Of a stretch of DNA of 64,000 nucleotides, positions 48,595 to 57,500 are shown piece by piece. The position numbers and the translations under genes were made by a program. Numbering within the stretch: position 1 is the first letter of the stretch; each line of letters begins with the position of its first letter. A model generated the notes under the pieces. It did not search any database. It was not told the origin of the DNA and worked only from the letters and a program-made list of their open reading frames with translations. This stretch comes from DASUPK01 sp963736685. Its GTDB lineage: Bacteria > Actinomycetota > Thermoleophilia > Solirubrobacterales > 70-9. The DNA is taken from NCBI GenBank assembly GCA_963736685.1, contig CAVTPZ010000003.1, positions 70,353 to 134,352 on the forward strand, written 5' to 3'.

Positions 48595-50085
48595 ATGTTC
48601 GCGGTCGCCCGGACCTTTGCGCTGATCGGCGTGGCGGCGGAGCCGGTCCACGTCGAGGTCGACATCGGCAGCGGCCTGCCCTCCTTCACGATCGTCGGCC
48701 TCCCCGATGTCGCGATCAGGGAATCGCGGGAGCGAATCCGGTCGGCCCTGGTCAACTCCGGCTTCAGCTTCCCGCAGCACCGGATCACGGCCAACCTTGC
48801 GCCGGCCGACCTGCACAAGGCCGGGCCTGGATTCGACCTCGCGATTGCGGCGGCCCTGCTGGTGGCGTCGGGCCAGCTCCCCCAGCGGGTCCTCGATACC
48901 TACGCGCTCGCCGGGGAGCTGGCGCTCGACGGTGCGATCCGTCCGGTCCCGGGCGCCCTCGCAATGGCCGAAGGAGCGCGAGGGTGGGGGATACGCGGGG
49001 TGGCGGTGGCGCCGGGCGACGCCGCCCAGGCGGCTCTGGTCGAGGGGCTCGAGATCGTCTCGATGGAGCACGCGGCCCGGCTGCGGGACCTTGCTGACGG
49101 CTCGATCGAGCCGGTCTCGGCCACGGCACCACCCGACCCACCGACCGACGACCTCCCGAATCTGGAGGACCTCCGAGGCCACCCGGCTCTGCGCCGCTGT
49201 CTGGAGATCGCGGCGGCGGGCGCGCACAGCATCCTGCTGATCGGGCCTCCGGGTGGCGGCAAGACGCTGGCGCTCAACCGGCTGCCGTCGCTGCTTCCGC
49301 CGCTCAGCCGCGAGGAGGTGATCGAGGTGACGAGGATCGCCGGCGTCTGCGGCGAGAACGGGGGCCCCCGGGTCCGCCGCCCGTTCCGGGCTCCGCATCA
49401 CACGGTGTCCGGGCGGGCGCTGGTCGGTGGCGGCTCGCCCCCGCGGCCCGGCGAGGTCACCCGGGCCCATCGCGGCGTGCTCTTCCTGGACGAGCTCGGC
49501 GAGTTCCGCCGCGATGCGCTCGAGGCGCTGCGGGTGCCACTGGAGGAGGGCTCGGTCACGGTCACAAGGACCACCGGGACCGTCTCGCTGCCCTGCCGCT
49601 TCATGCTGGTCGCGGCGTCGAACCCCTGCCCCTGCGGCAATGGGCCCGATTCCGGCGAGTGCGAATGCCACCCGGGCGCCGTCTCGCGCTACATGGCGAA
49701 GCTCAGCGGGGCGCTGGCTGACCGCATCGACATCACCGTAGGCGTCCACCCGCCTCCGCCGGAGCAGCTCTCGGACGAGAGGGGCGAGGGTTCGGCCGCG
49801 GTCAGGGAGCGCGTCGTGCGCGCCCGGCGCGCACAGGCGGATCGTCTCGGCTCGGGCCGGACGAACTCCGACATGACCCCGGGCGAGCTGCGCCGGCACT
49901 GTGCCCTCGAGGCGGTGCCCCGCCAGACGCTCGAAGCGGGCCAGCGCAAGCTGGGCCTCAGCGCCCGGGGCTGGGACCGGTGCCTGCGGCTCGCGCGGAC
50001 GATTGCGGACCTTGCAGGAGAGGAGCGGATCGGGGTCGAGCACGTCTCCGAGGCACTCGACAAGCGCAGGCGCCCCGAGCGGTGA
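48595..50085 (+). CDS. comM: ComM/YifB-family Mg-chelatase-like ATPase
   Basis: 496-residue AAA+ protein. The N-terminal ribosomal-S5-like domain has PVHVEVDIGSGLPSFTIVGLPD and RESRERIRSALVNSG; Walker A is LIGPPGGGKTLALNRLP, Walker B GVLFLDELGEF, and a Cys-rich insert SNPCPCGNGPDSGECECHP is typical. ComM is a branch-migration helicase used in natural transformation. It is followed by dprA with a 4-nt overlap, so this is a competence pair. Start ATG 48595 agrees with the -10 box. Confidence 0.93.
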   Translation: MFAVARTFALIGVAAEPVHVEVDIGSGLPSFTIVGLPDVAIRESRERIRSALVNSGFSFPQHRITANLAPADLHKAGPGFDLAIAAALLVASGQLPQRVLDTYALAGELALDGAIRPVPGALAMAEGARGWGIRGVAVAPGDAAQAALVEGLEIVSMEHAARLRDLADGSIEPVSATAPPDPPTDDLPNLEDLRGHPALRRCLEIAAAGAHSILLIGPPGGGKTLALNRLPSLLPPLSREEVIEVTRIAGVCGENGGPRVRRPFRAPHHTVSGRALVGGGSPPRPGEVTRAHRGVLFLDELGEFRRDALEALRVPLEEGSVTVTRTTGTVSLPCRFMLVAASNPCPCGNGPDSGECECHPGAVSRYMAKLSGALADRIDITVGVHPPPPEQLSDERGEGSAAVRERVVRARRAQADRLGSGRTNSDMTPGELRRHCALEAVPRQTLEAGQRKLGLSARGWDRCLRLARTIADLAGEERIGVEHVSEALDKRRRPER

Positions 50086-51215
50086 GTGCACGGCCCGAAG
50101 CCTGCGCCGACTGCCTGCGGCGGGCCTGGCTGATCGCCGAGCTCGCCGGGCACATCGAGAAGGCGGTCGACAACAGGGTGGGGAGCCGCGCGCATGAGTT
50201 GCTCTCGCTCGCCGACGACCAGTTGGCCGAGGCGATGGCCGGGCCACGCGCGGGCGAGCTCCTGGAAGGCGCCGCCCGGAGGCGGCCCCGGCGCCTGAGG
50301 GAGGAGATCGCCGGCGCTCGCGCCTGGGCCTGCTGCCGCCACACCGAGCTCTTCCCGAGCGCGCTGCACGCGCTGGGCGACCCTCCGGCGGTGCTGTTCG
50401 GCCGGGGGGATCCGGACCTGCTCGCAGGGCTCGCAGACGAGCGCATGGTCACCATCGTCGGGTCGCGAAGGGCCAGCGCCTACGGCCGGGAGATAGCAAT
50501 GAAGCTCGCCCTCGAGATCGCCTCGGCCGGCCTCGACGTGGTGAGCGGGATGGCGATCGGGATCGACTCGTGCGCCCACCGCGGAGCCCTCGAGGCGGGC
50601 GGCCTCACCGTGGCCGTGCTCGGCTGCGGAGTCGACGTCCCGTATCCGCCCCGCCACACCCGTCTCTACGAGGAGATCGTAAGCAGGGGGCTGGTGATCG
50701 CGGAGCTGCCGCCGGGGACGACCGCGCGGCGCTGGACGTTCCCTGCTCGAAATCGGATCATGGCGGCGCTCAGCCGGATGACCGTGGTCGTGGAGGCGCG
50801 GGAGCGCTCCGGCTCGCTGATCACCGCCGAGATGGCCCACGACCTCGACCGGGAGGTGGGGGCGGTCCCGGGCCGGGTCGGATCCTCGCCCGCGGCCGGC
50901 ACCAACGCCCTGTTGCGCGACGGAGCGTCCGTCATCAGGGGAGCCGAGGACGTTCTCGACTCAATGGTCGGCGTGGGGCTTGAGCCCATGCGGGCTCGCG
51001 TGCCCCGTGGCCCGGCGCTCGAGCCCGAGCTGGCCGGTGTGCTGTCGCTCGTGGAGGACGGGCCGACGAGCGCCGATGCCCTGGCCCGGGCGTCGGGACT
51101 GGGGCCTGGGCCGCTCGCCGCCGCGCTGGTGCAGCTGGAGCTGGCCGGCTATGTGCGATCGGATGCCACGGGCAGCTACGAAAGGACGGCGCTCACAGCG
51201 CCCGAGCCCGCGTAG
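50082..51215 (+). CDS. dprA: DNA-processing protein DprA
   Basis: 377-residue DprA, which loads RecA on incoming single-stranded DNA during transformation. A helical N-terminal part is followed by the Rossmann core: VTIVGSRRASAYGREIAMKLA, DVVSGMAIGIDSCAHRGAL, LGCGVDVPYPPRH, ARNRIMAALSRMTVVVEA and GSLITAEMAHDLDREVGAVPG. A C-terminal winged-helix of about 70 residues is present. GTG 50082 overlaps comM (GTGA). The recX-like or xerC-whiG genes that often follow are displaced about 9 kb downstream. Confidence 0.93.
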   Translation: MSARPEACADCLRRAWLIAELAGHIEKAVDNRVGSRAHELLSLADDQLAEAMAGPRAGELLEGAARRRPRRLREEIAGARAWACCRHTELFPSALHALGDPPAVLFGRGDPDLLAGLADERMVTIVGSRRASAYGREIAMKLALEIASAGLDVVSGMAIGIDSCAHRGALEAGGLTVAVLGCGVDVPYPPRHTRLYEEIVSRGLVIAELPPGTTARRWTFPARNRIMAALSRMTVVVEARERSGSLITAEMAHDLDREVGAVPGRVGSSPAAGTNALLRDGASVIRGAEDVLDSMVGVGLEPMRARVPRGPALEPELAGVLSLVEDGPTSADALARASGLGPGPLAAALVQLELAGYVRSDATGSYERTALTAPEPA

Positions 51216-51225
51216 CGACCGTCAC

Positions 51226-51231
51226 TAGCCT
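51226..51231 (+). promoter_or_regulatory. Candidate -10 box (TAGCCT) of thiD
   Basis: TAGCCT ends 7 nt before GTG 51239, supporting that start and a leaderless transcript. Confidence 0.45.
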
Positions 51232-51238
51232 TATCCGA

Positions 51239-52033
51239 GTGACGGCCGAGAGGCGCATCCCGATCGCGATGACGATCGCGAGCTCGGATTCCGGCGGCGG
51301 CGCCGGGATCCAGGCGGACCTGAAGGCGTTCGCGCGCTGCGGCGTGCACGGCACCTCGGCCATCGTCGCGCTCACGGCCCAGAACACCCGCGAGGTGATC
51401 TCGGTCGAGACCCTGCCGCGGCAGTTCATCCTCGACCAGGTTCGGGCCGTAGTCACCGATATGGGCGTCGACGCGGTCAAGATCGGGATGCTCTTCGATG
51501 AGCCCACGATCGAGGCGGTGAACGATGCCCTCGACGAGGTGGCGGGCGCCCCGGTGGTGCTGGACCCCGTGATGGTCGCCGAGAGTGGCGCCGTCCTGCT
51601 GAAGCCCGAGGCGAGGCAGGCCCTGGTCGAGCGGATCGTGCCTCGCGCCACCGTCGTCACCCCCAACGCCTCGGAGGCGCGTGAGCTCACCGGGCTCGGC
51701 GGCGACGCATCGCCCGAGCAACTCGCCCGCGCGGTCCACGCGCTCGGCCCCGAGGTCGCGGTCGTCACGGGCGGCCACCTCGACGGGGCCGACCGCTTCT
51801 TCAACGGCGAGATCCTCGAGGAGATTCCCGGCCCCCGCCATCCCGACGGCGCCGCCCACGGGTCCGGCTGCACCCACTCATCGGCCCTGGCGGCGCGGCT
51901 CGCGCGGGGCGACACGCCGCTCGAGGCCGCCCGCGAGGCGCGCCGGATCGCCGCCGAGGCGGTGGCGCAGGGGCTGCGTGAAATCGGCTCCGGAGCCGGA
52001 CCGGTGGATGCCCTGGGCATAATCAACACATGA
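51239..52033 (+). CDS. thiD: Hydroxymethylpyrimidine/phosphomethylpyrimidine kinase
   Basis: 264-residue ribokinase-fold enzyme that phosphorylates HMP and HMP-P in thiamine synthesis. MTIASSDSGGGAGIQADLK, the GTSAIVALTAQNT strand, VLDPVMVAESGAVLL and the anion-hole motif HGSGCTHSSALAA with the catalytic region are intact. No TPP riboswitch is seen: the -10 box lies 7 nt from the start. Two small unknown genes follow with overlaps, perhaps linked only by transcription. Confidence 0.93.
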   Translation: MTAERRIPIAMTIASSDSGGGAGIQADLKAFARCGVHGTSAIVALTAQNTREVISVETLPRQFILDQVRAVVTDMGVDAVKIGMLFDEPTIEAVNDALDEVAGAPVVLDPVMVAESGAVLLKPEARQALVERIVPRATVVTPNASEARELTGLGGDASPEQLARAVHALGPEVAVVTGGHLDGADRFFNGEILEEIPGPRHPDGAAHGSGCTHSSALAARLARGDTPLEAAREARRIAAEAVAQGLREIGSGAGPVDALGIINT

Positions 52034-52275
52034 AGCTGCTTCGCATGACACCGGGGAAGGGCGACGTGCTGCTCGCCGAGGGCGATCGGGACGTGGCCGA
52101 GGACGAGGAGCGCCTCGTCCGCGAGTTCCGCCGGCAGCTCGACCTCGGGATGTGGGCAGCGGTCCCGCATGAGGGGACGGGCGGCAGCCGCGAGGCGACG
52201 ATGGTCCGCGACTTCTCGGAGATTCCCGCGGGGGCCGAGCGGGTGATCTTCTTCCCGCAGGCAGCGGGCGGCTGA
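52030..52275 (+). CDS. Unrecognised small protein
   Basis: 81-residue protein that overlaps thiD (ATGA) and the next gene (TGATG), so it is clearly part of an operon. Mixed charge with VAEDEERLVREFRRQLDLGMWAAVPH and a last segment VIFFPQAAGG; the sequence recalls small beta/alpha proteins with an acidic helix, but I cannot assign a family. Codon use and overlap support that it is real. Confidence 0.6.
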   Translation: MKLLRMTPGKGDVLLAEGDRDVAEDEERLVREFRRQLDLGMWAAVPHEGTGGSREATMVRDFSEIPAGAERVIFFPQAAGG

Positions 52276-52691
52276 TGCGGCGCAGATACGTTCGCAATAC
52301 GGCGCGAGACCGCCGCGCCGAGCAGCGGGCCCGCGAGCTGCTCCGCGCGACGGCTGGTCCCGAGGCCCTGGACACCTACGAGCGATTCGGTCTGCTCTCG
52401 GTGGAGAAGGACGAGTACGGCTACCTGATCTACCCGCATCGCCCCCTGGTCGCATACGACGCGGCGAGCGGCGAGTTGCTCAGCGAGTACTGCGTGCGCT
52501 TTCGTGACGGGTCGGACCCGGAGGCAGGGGAGAGGCTCCCCGATGCCGACGACGTGCTCGCCAAGTGGATGGCGCTGCGCGCCGACGAGCACGAGCTGAT
52601 CCGGACGGCGAACGTCCATCCGCTGGGCCGCCAACTCGACCCGGCTATGGTCCGGCGCGACCTGGAGGCGGTGAGGCAATGGCGGAGATGA
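52275..52691 (+). CDS. Unrecognised small protein
   Basis: 138 residues starting inside the previous stop. A strongly basic N terminus (RRRYVRNTARDRRAEQRARELL) is followed by YERFGLLSVEKDEYGYLIYPHRPLVAYDAASGELLSEYCVRF, which looks like a compact beta sheet, and a helical end. Nothing identifies its role. The basic start could bind nucleic acid or membrane. Gene pair 52030-52691 sits between thiD and ilvD. Confidence 0.6.
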   Translation: MRRRYVRNTARDRRAEQRARELLRATAGPEALDTYERFGLLSVEKDEYGYLIYPHRPLVAYDAASGELLSEYCVRFRDGSDPEAGERLPDADDVLAKWMALRADEHELIRTANVHPLGRQLDPAMVRRDLEAVRQWRR

Positions 52692-52703
52692 GAGACGAAC
52701 GGA

Positions 52704-54365
52704 ATGCGCACGCGCTCGAGCGTGGTCTTCGACGGCCCCGAGCGCGCCTTCGCGCGCGCGTACATGAAGGGGATCGGCTTCGGGGACGATGACCTGCGCC
52801 GTCCGACGGTCGGGATCGCCAATACCTGGATCGAGGCGATGCCCTGCAACTTCCACCTCCGAGGCCTGGCCGAGCACGTCAAGGAGGGCGTCCGCGCCGC
52901 TGGCGGCACGCCGCTCGAGTTCAACTCGATCGCGATCTCGGACGGGATCACGATGGGGACTGAGGGCATGAAGACCTCCCTCGTCAGCCGCGAGGTGATC
53001 GCGGACTCCATCGAGCTCACTGCTCGCGGGTACCAGTTCGACGCGGTGATCGCGCTCTCCGGCTGCGACAAGACCATCCCGGGGTGCGTGATGGCGCTCG
53101 CGCGCCTCGACATCCCGTCGCTGATGCTCTACGGCGGCTCGATCCTGCCCGGCCGCTGGCATGACCAGGACGTGACGATCCAGGACGTCTTCGAGGCGAT
53201 CGGCAAGCACGCCACCGGGGAGATGTCGGACGACGACCTCTACGAGCTCGAGGGATGCGCCAGCCCGGGTGCCGGCGCCTGCGGCGCGCAGTTCACCGCG
53301 AACACGATGGCCAGCGCCTTCGAGGTGATGGGGATCACCCCGATGGGCTCCGGCATGGTGCCCGCCGTGGCCGACGCGCGCAACGACGTCGCGCGCCAGG
53401 CCGGCGAGCTCGTCATGAAGGTGCTCGAGGAGGACCTGCGCCCCAGCCAGATCATCACCAAGGAGTCGCTCGAGAACGCGATCGCGACCGTCTGCATGTC
53501 AGGCGGCTCGACCAACGGCGTCCTCCATCTGCTGGCCGTCGCGAATGAGGCGGGCATCGAGCTCGACATCGACGACTTCGATCGGATCTCGGAGAAGACG
53601 CCGCTGCTCGGCGACCTGAAGCCGGGCGGACGCTTCGTCGCCAAGGACCTCTACGAGGCGGGCGGCGTCGGGGTGCTCGCCAAGCGCCTCGACGAGGCGG
53701 GCGTGCTCAACCGGGAGTGCATCACGGTCACCGGCAGGACCATCGGCGAGGAAGCGGACGCGACCCAGGAGACCCCGGCACAGCAGGTCGTCCGGCCCCT
53801 CGGCGATCCGCTCAAGCCGACCGGAGGTCTCGTGATCCTGCGCGGCAACCTCGCGCCAGAGGGATGCGTGGTCAAGGTGGCGGGCGAGGAGCGCAAGAAG
53901 CACACGGGCCCGGCTCGCGTCTTCGGCTCCGAGGAGGAATGCTTCGCCGTGGTCGAACAGCAGGGCATCAAGCCCGGGGACGTCGTCGTGATCCGCAACG
54001 AGGGCCCATCCGGCGGCCCCGGGATGCGGGAGATGCTCCAGGTGACGGCCGCCCTGGTCGGCGAGGGGATCGGCGACCAGGTGGCCCTGCTCACCGACGG
54101 CCGGTTCTCCGGCGCCACCCATGGGCTGATGGCGGGCCACGTGGCTCCCGAGGCGATTCGCGGCGGGCCGATCGCCGCCGTGCAGGAGGGCGATGAGATC
54201 ACGCTGGACATCGATGCCCGGCGCCTCGACGTCGACCTCTCCGACGAGGAGATCGCGCGCCGTGTCGAGATGTACGCGCCGCCCGAGCCTCGCTACAAGC
54301 GCGGGGTGATGGCGAAGTACGCCGCCTCGGTTTCGAGCGCTTCAGAGGGCGCCGTTACGGGATAG
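52704..54365 (+). CDS. ilvD: Dihydroxy-acid dehydratase
   Basis: 553-residue iron-sulfur enzyme of branched-chain amino acid and pantothenate synthesis. The three cluster cysteines are seen in NTWIEAMPCNFHLR, SGCDKTIPGC and GACGAQFTANTM; further motifs are ISDGITMGTEGMK and TDGRFSGATHGLMAGHVAPEA. Length is normal. ATG 52704 gives a short N terminus before the conserved SSVVFDGPERAFARAYMKGIGF region. Other ilv genes are not in the window. Confidence 0.96.
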   Translation: MRTRSSVVFDGPERAFARAYMKGIGFGDDDLRRPTVGIANTWIEAMPCNFHLRGLAEHVKEGVRAAGGTPLEFNSIAISDGITMGTEGMKTSLVSREVIADSIELTARGYQFDAVIALSGCDKTIPGCVMALARLDIPSLMLYGGSILPGRWHDQDVTIQDVFEAIGKHATGEMSDDDLYELEGCASPGAGACGAQFTANTMASAFEVMGITPMGSGMVPAVADARNDVARQAGELVMKVLEEDLRPSQIITKESLENAIATVCMSGGSTNGVLHLLAVANEAGIELDIDDFDRISEKTPLLGDLKPGGRFVAKDLYEAGGVGVLAKRLDEAGVLNRECITVTGRTIGEEADATQETPAQQVVRPLGDPLKPTGGLVILRGNLAPEGCVVKVAGEERKKHTGPARVFGSEEECFAVVEQQGIKPGDVVVIRNEGPSGGPGMREMLQVTAALVGEGIGDQVALLTDGRFSGATHGLMAGHVAPEAIRGGPIAAVQEGDEITLDIDARRLDVDLSDEEIARRVEMYAPPEPRYKRGVMAKYAASVSSASEGAVTG

Positions 54366-54368
54366 GTT
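54363..54368 (+). promoter_or_regulatory. Candidate -10 box (TAGGTT) of the PRC-barrel gene
   Basis: TAGGTT overlaps the ilvD stop codon and ends 7 nt before GTG 54376. Confidence 0.4.
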
Positions 54369-54375
54369 CTGGTTC

Positions 54376-54738
54376 GTGGACTACGGAGAGCCCACCTCAT
54401 ACCTGACCCTCAGCGAGGGCTGCTCGGTGATCAGCTCCGATGGCAAGGAGGTCGGCACGGTTCAGCATGTGCTCGCCGACGAGGAGGAAGACGTCTTCGA
54501 CGGCATCGTGATCGACACCCAGCTCGGGCCGGGCGGTCTGTTGTTCGTCGATGCGCCCCAGGTGAGCCAGTGCCGCGAGCGAGCCGTCCTGCTCTCGGTG
54601 CCGGCCGCGGAGGTGGAGAACCTTCCCAAGCCCGCACCAAACCCAGCGGTCATGGAGAACCACGGTGTGGAGGATTCCCAGAGCGCCCTACAGGCGAAGC
54701 TGCACAGGGCCTGGGACAGGATCTCGGGCAATAACTGA
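54376..54738 (+). CDS. PRC-barrel domain protein
   Basis: 120-residue protein whose first 80 residues fit a PRC barrel: LSEGCSVISSDGKEVGTVQHVLADEEEDVFDGIVID, then ERAVLLSVPAAEVENLP. PRC barrels are small interaction modules, also found in RimM, whose gene is missing from its usual place at 45430; but this protein lacks the RimM N domain and should not be taken as RimM. The C terminus is a short helix. GTG start from the -10 box. It ends 8 nt before the convergent flavoprotein gene. Confidence 0.65.
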   Translation: MDYGEPTSYLTLSEGCSVISSDGKEVGTVQHVLADEEEDVFDGIVIDTQLGPGGLLFVDAPQVSQCRERAVLLSVPAAEVENLPKPAPNPAVMENHGVEDSQSALQAKLHRAWDRISGNN

Positions 54739-54746
54739 GAGCGCGG

Positions 54747-56378
54747 TCACGGGCTGACCGCGCCGGCGTCCTCGGCCGGCTGGCGCACATTCACCGGTGA
54801 CGGGCGCCCGAGGTGCTCGTGCACGTAGGTCACGACCATGGCGCCCTCGCCGACGGCGGTGGCGACGCGCTTCGCCGAGCCCGAGCGTGCGTCCCCGACC
54901 GCGTAGATGCCCGGGACGCTCGTGCCCAGCAGATGCTCGCTGCCCGCCCTCGAGCCGGTGAGGACGAAGCCGTTGTCGTCGCGCGCGACCGAATCGCCGA
55001 GCCAGTCCGTATGCGGGTCGGCGCCGAGGAAGAGGAACAGGTTCGAGAGCGGGACGCGTTCTCCGTCCTTGAGCGTGACCGCCTCGAGCTGGCCGTCGCT
55101 TCCATGCAGCCGGGCGATCTCGCTTCGGTCCCGGACCTGGACCCCGTATCGATCGAGGTCGCGGATCAGGTAGTTGGACATGGTCTCGCTCAGGTCCGCG
55201 CGCCGGTGAAGCAGCGTCACAAGCGCCCCTCCGCGAGCCAGCCAGATCGCGGCCTGCGCGGCCGAGTTGCCACCGCCCACCACGCCGACGCGGCTGCCGC
55301 CGCAGCTTCGCGCCTCGGGCGGACCCGCGGCGTAGAAGACGCTGATCCCCTCGTACTCGGGGAGGTGCTCGCAGGCGAGCCGCCGGTACTGGGCGCCGGT
55401 GGAGATCACGATGGCGCGAGCAAAGATCTCGTTTCCGTCCTCGACGCGAACCAGGTGCCGGTCGCCGTCGGGCTCGAGGCTGGTGGCGATGTACGGAGTC
55501 GCGGTCCTCGCGCCGAACTTCCGCGCCTGGGTGACCGCCCGGCTGGTGAGCTCTCCGCCGCGGATTCCGGCCGGGAAACCGAGGTAGTTCTCGATCCTCC
55601 TCGAGAAGCCCGCCTGTCCGCCGAGGACGGTTCGCTCGAGCACGAGGGTGGCGAGCCCCTCCGAGGCCGCATAGACCGCGGCCCCGAGCCCCGCCGGGCC
55701 GCCGCCGATGATCAGCAGGTCGACCTCCTCGCGATCCGCCAGCTCGAGCCCGATCCCGAGCGCCCGCGAGAGCTCGCCGTTGGTGGGGCCCTCGAGATCC
55801 ACACCCCCGGGAATCCGCACGAGCGGCAGCCGGTCCGCGTCGAGCGACTCGATCAGCGCCGCGGCCTCGTCATGCCCCGCCTCGTCGGGGTGCTCCGGAT
55901 CGTGCCAGGTGTAGGGGATGCGGGCGTCCCTCAGCCAATCGACGATCCCCCGCGTCCGCTCGGAGGACCGCGGCCCGATCACCTCGATGCCCAGGCCCTC
56001 CTCGCTCTGAAGGAGCTCGCGCCGGGCGACGAAGGCGGGGAGCAGGAGATCGGCGAGGTCCGGATTGTCGAAGAGAAGGGCCCGCAGCTCATCTCGGTCG
56101 ACGGCGATGTAGCGGACAGGCTCCGTCGCGATGGCGCGCAGGAAGACGGTCTGGCCGGTGAGCAGGTTGAGCTCGCCCACGAAGCCCGAGGGGCCGTGCC
56201 GGATCAGATCATGACCGGCCTGATCCCGGATCGCGACCTCCCCCTCCAGGATCGCCATGAACGGATAGCTGCGGTCGCCGACGTCGAAGAGGGCCTCGCC
56301 GGCCTCCGCGGTGCGCTCCTCGCCGTGTTTGGCCAGGAGGTCGAGCTGCGATTGGGAGAGGACCTCTGTGCTCCTCAC
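54747..56378 (-). CDS. Fusion of cNMP-binding, glutaredoxin-like and thioredoxin-reductase-like domains
   Basis: 543 residues. Residues 10-120 form a cyclic-nucleotide-binding domain (PFMAILEGEVAIRDQAGHDLI, GFVGELNLLTGQTVFLRAIA); 140-225 a glutaredoxin-like domain without its Cys pair (IEVIGPRSSERTRGIVDWL); 235-543 an FAD/NAD(P)H reductase with LLIIGGGPAGLGAAVYAA, GVVGGGNSAAQAA and GIYAVGDARSGSAKRVA. The CxxC expected before the NAD(P)H loop is reduced to one Cys (EARSCGGSRVG), so it is not a normal thioredoxin reductase. Start GTG 56378 is uncertain. A regulated flavin oxidoreductase is likely; electron acceptor unknown. Confidence 0.82.
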   Translation of the reverse strand: MRSTEVLSQSQLDLLAKHGEERTAEAGEALFDVGDRSYPFMAILEGEVAIRDQAGHDLIRHGPSGFVGELNLLTGQTVFLRAIATEPVRYIAVDRDELRALLFDNPDLADLLLPAFVARRELLQSEEGLGIEVIGPRSSERTRGIVDWLRDARIPYTWHDPEHPDEAGHDEAAALIESLDADRLPLVRIPGGVDLEGPTNGELSRALGIGLELADREEVDLLIIGGGPAGLGAAVYAASEGLATLVLERTVLGGQAGFSRRIENYLGFPAGIRGGELTSRAVTQARKFGARTATPYIATSLEPDGDRHLVRVEDGNEIFARAIVISTGAQYRRLACEHLPEYEGISVFYAAGPPEARSCGGSRVGVVGGGNSAAQAAIWLARGGALVTLLHRRADLSETMSNYLIRDLDRYGVQVRDRSEIARLHGSDGQLEAVTLKDGERVPLSNLFLFLGADPHTDWLGDSVARDDNGFVLTGSRAGSEHLLGTSVPGIYAVGDARSGSAKRVATAVGEGAMVVTYVHEHLGRPSPVNVRQPAEDAGAVSP

Positions 56379-56416
56379 CGGAACGAGATTAGCTGGCCGC
56401 CGTCGCCGCTCGGGAA

Positions 56417-57430
56417 TTAGCCCAGGTCCCCTTTGCGGGCCAGGAAGTCCTCGAGCGTCCGGTTGAACCGAACCGGCCTCTCGATCTGCGGCACGTGCCC
56501 GCAGCGGTCGAAGATGACCAGCTCGGCGTTCTCGCCGATCCGCTTCTCGTAGGAGAGGGCGGCCGGCACCGGGACCACCCGGTCGTTCCGCCCCCACACG
56601 ATCAGGGTGGGCACATCGATTTCCTCGAGCCGATGGCGGATGTCGTAGCCCCAGAGGGTGGTCAGCGCGTCGTAGTAGCCGGGGCTCTGCAGGGCGGGCA
56701 CGACGTTCTCCCAGAGCATCTCCCGCCGGATCGAGTCGGGATCGAAGAAGACGCCCTGGAAATAGGCCTGGCGGACGCGCCGGCGCCTGATCCCGGCCAT
56801 GTGGAACTTCAGGAAGAGCGGAGTCGCCGCGCGCCCCATCCCGGCGACCATGGCTGCGGGCTCGCGTCGCGCTCGAGCCCAGGTGATCCCGGCAGCCGAG
56901 ATCAGCACGAGGTCGTCGACTCGCTCGGGATCGGTGATGGCCACCTCCGTCGCGATGAAGCCCCCCATCGAGTTGCCGACCAGCGAGCACCGGCCGATCC
57001 CGAGCCGTTCGCAGAAGTCGCGCAGGAAACGGCCGTATGCCGGAATGGAGATCTCCCACGGGGGCATTGGGCTGGCGCCGAAACCGGGAAGGTCCACGGC
57101 CACGACGCGGTGGTTGCGGGCGAAGTGGGGGATGTTCTCCAGGAAGTTCTGCCAGGCACCCGAGAGGCCGTGGATGAACAGCAGGGGAGGGCCCTCGCCC
57201 ATCTCGACGTAGTTGACCCGCGCGCCGACCACGTCGATCTCGTGGCGATGCTCGCGCCAGTCGATTCGCAGCCACTCCGGATCGGGGCTGCCGTAGGGGT
57301 CGGGGCCGTAGGACGGAGTGGCGGGGGGCAACTCGATCCGGCCCCGCGCCAGGCGCACGGCGTATGCCGTATCGGAGGCGATCCGGCGGAGCTCGTCGCG
57401 AACCGCCGCTTCCGCGGTCGTGCCGGTCAC
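56417..57430 (-). CDS. Alpha/beta-fold hydrolase
   Basis: 337 residues with a typical hydrolase core: LLFIHGLSGAWQNFLENIPHFA (oxyanion region), nucleophile Ser in LVGNSMGGFIATEVA, Asp in VPTLIVWGRNDRVVP and His in IFDRCGHVPQIERP. A 60-residue N-terminal extension precedes the core. The substrate is unknown; similar enzymes act on esters, epoxides or halides. It lies upstream of the flavoprotein on the same strand with a 38-nt gap and may be co-transcribed. GTG 57430 is supported by a -10 box 6 nt upstream. Confidence 0.82.
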   Translation of the reverse strand: MTGTTAEAAVRDELRRIASDTAYAVRLARGRIELPPATPSYGPDPYGSPDPEWLRIDWREHRHEIDVVGARVNYVEMGEGPPLLFIHGLSGAWQNFLENIPHFARNHRVVAVDLPGFGASPMPPWEISIPAYGRFLRDFCERLGIGRCSLVGNSMGGFIATEVAITDPERVDDLVLISAAGITWARARREPAAMVAGMGRAATPLFLKFHMAGIRRRRVRQAYFQGVFFDPDSIRREMLWENVVPALQSPGYYDALTTLWGYDIRHRLEEIDVPTLIVWGRNDRVVPVPAALSYEKRIGENAELVIFDRCGHVPQIERPVRFNRTLEDFLARKGDLG

Positions 57431-57436
57431 GCGCGA

Positions 57437-57442
57437 AACGTA
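57437..57442 (-). promoter_or_regulatory. Candidate -10 box (TACGTT) of the hydrolase gene
   Basis: Minus-strand TACGTT ends 6 nt before GTG 57430, the leaderless spacing. Confidence 0.4.
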
Positions 57443-57500
57443 CCGCGACGGGGGCCAGTCAGCCCCCGTCGCGGTGTTCGCTGGAGCAGCCTGGTCCGGT

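Noticed and set aside
54376..54738. PRC-barrel protein as a displaced RimM
   Set aside because: RimM has an N-terminal beta-barrel domain and about 170 residues; this 120-residue protein has only the barrel-like part with a different ending.
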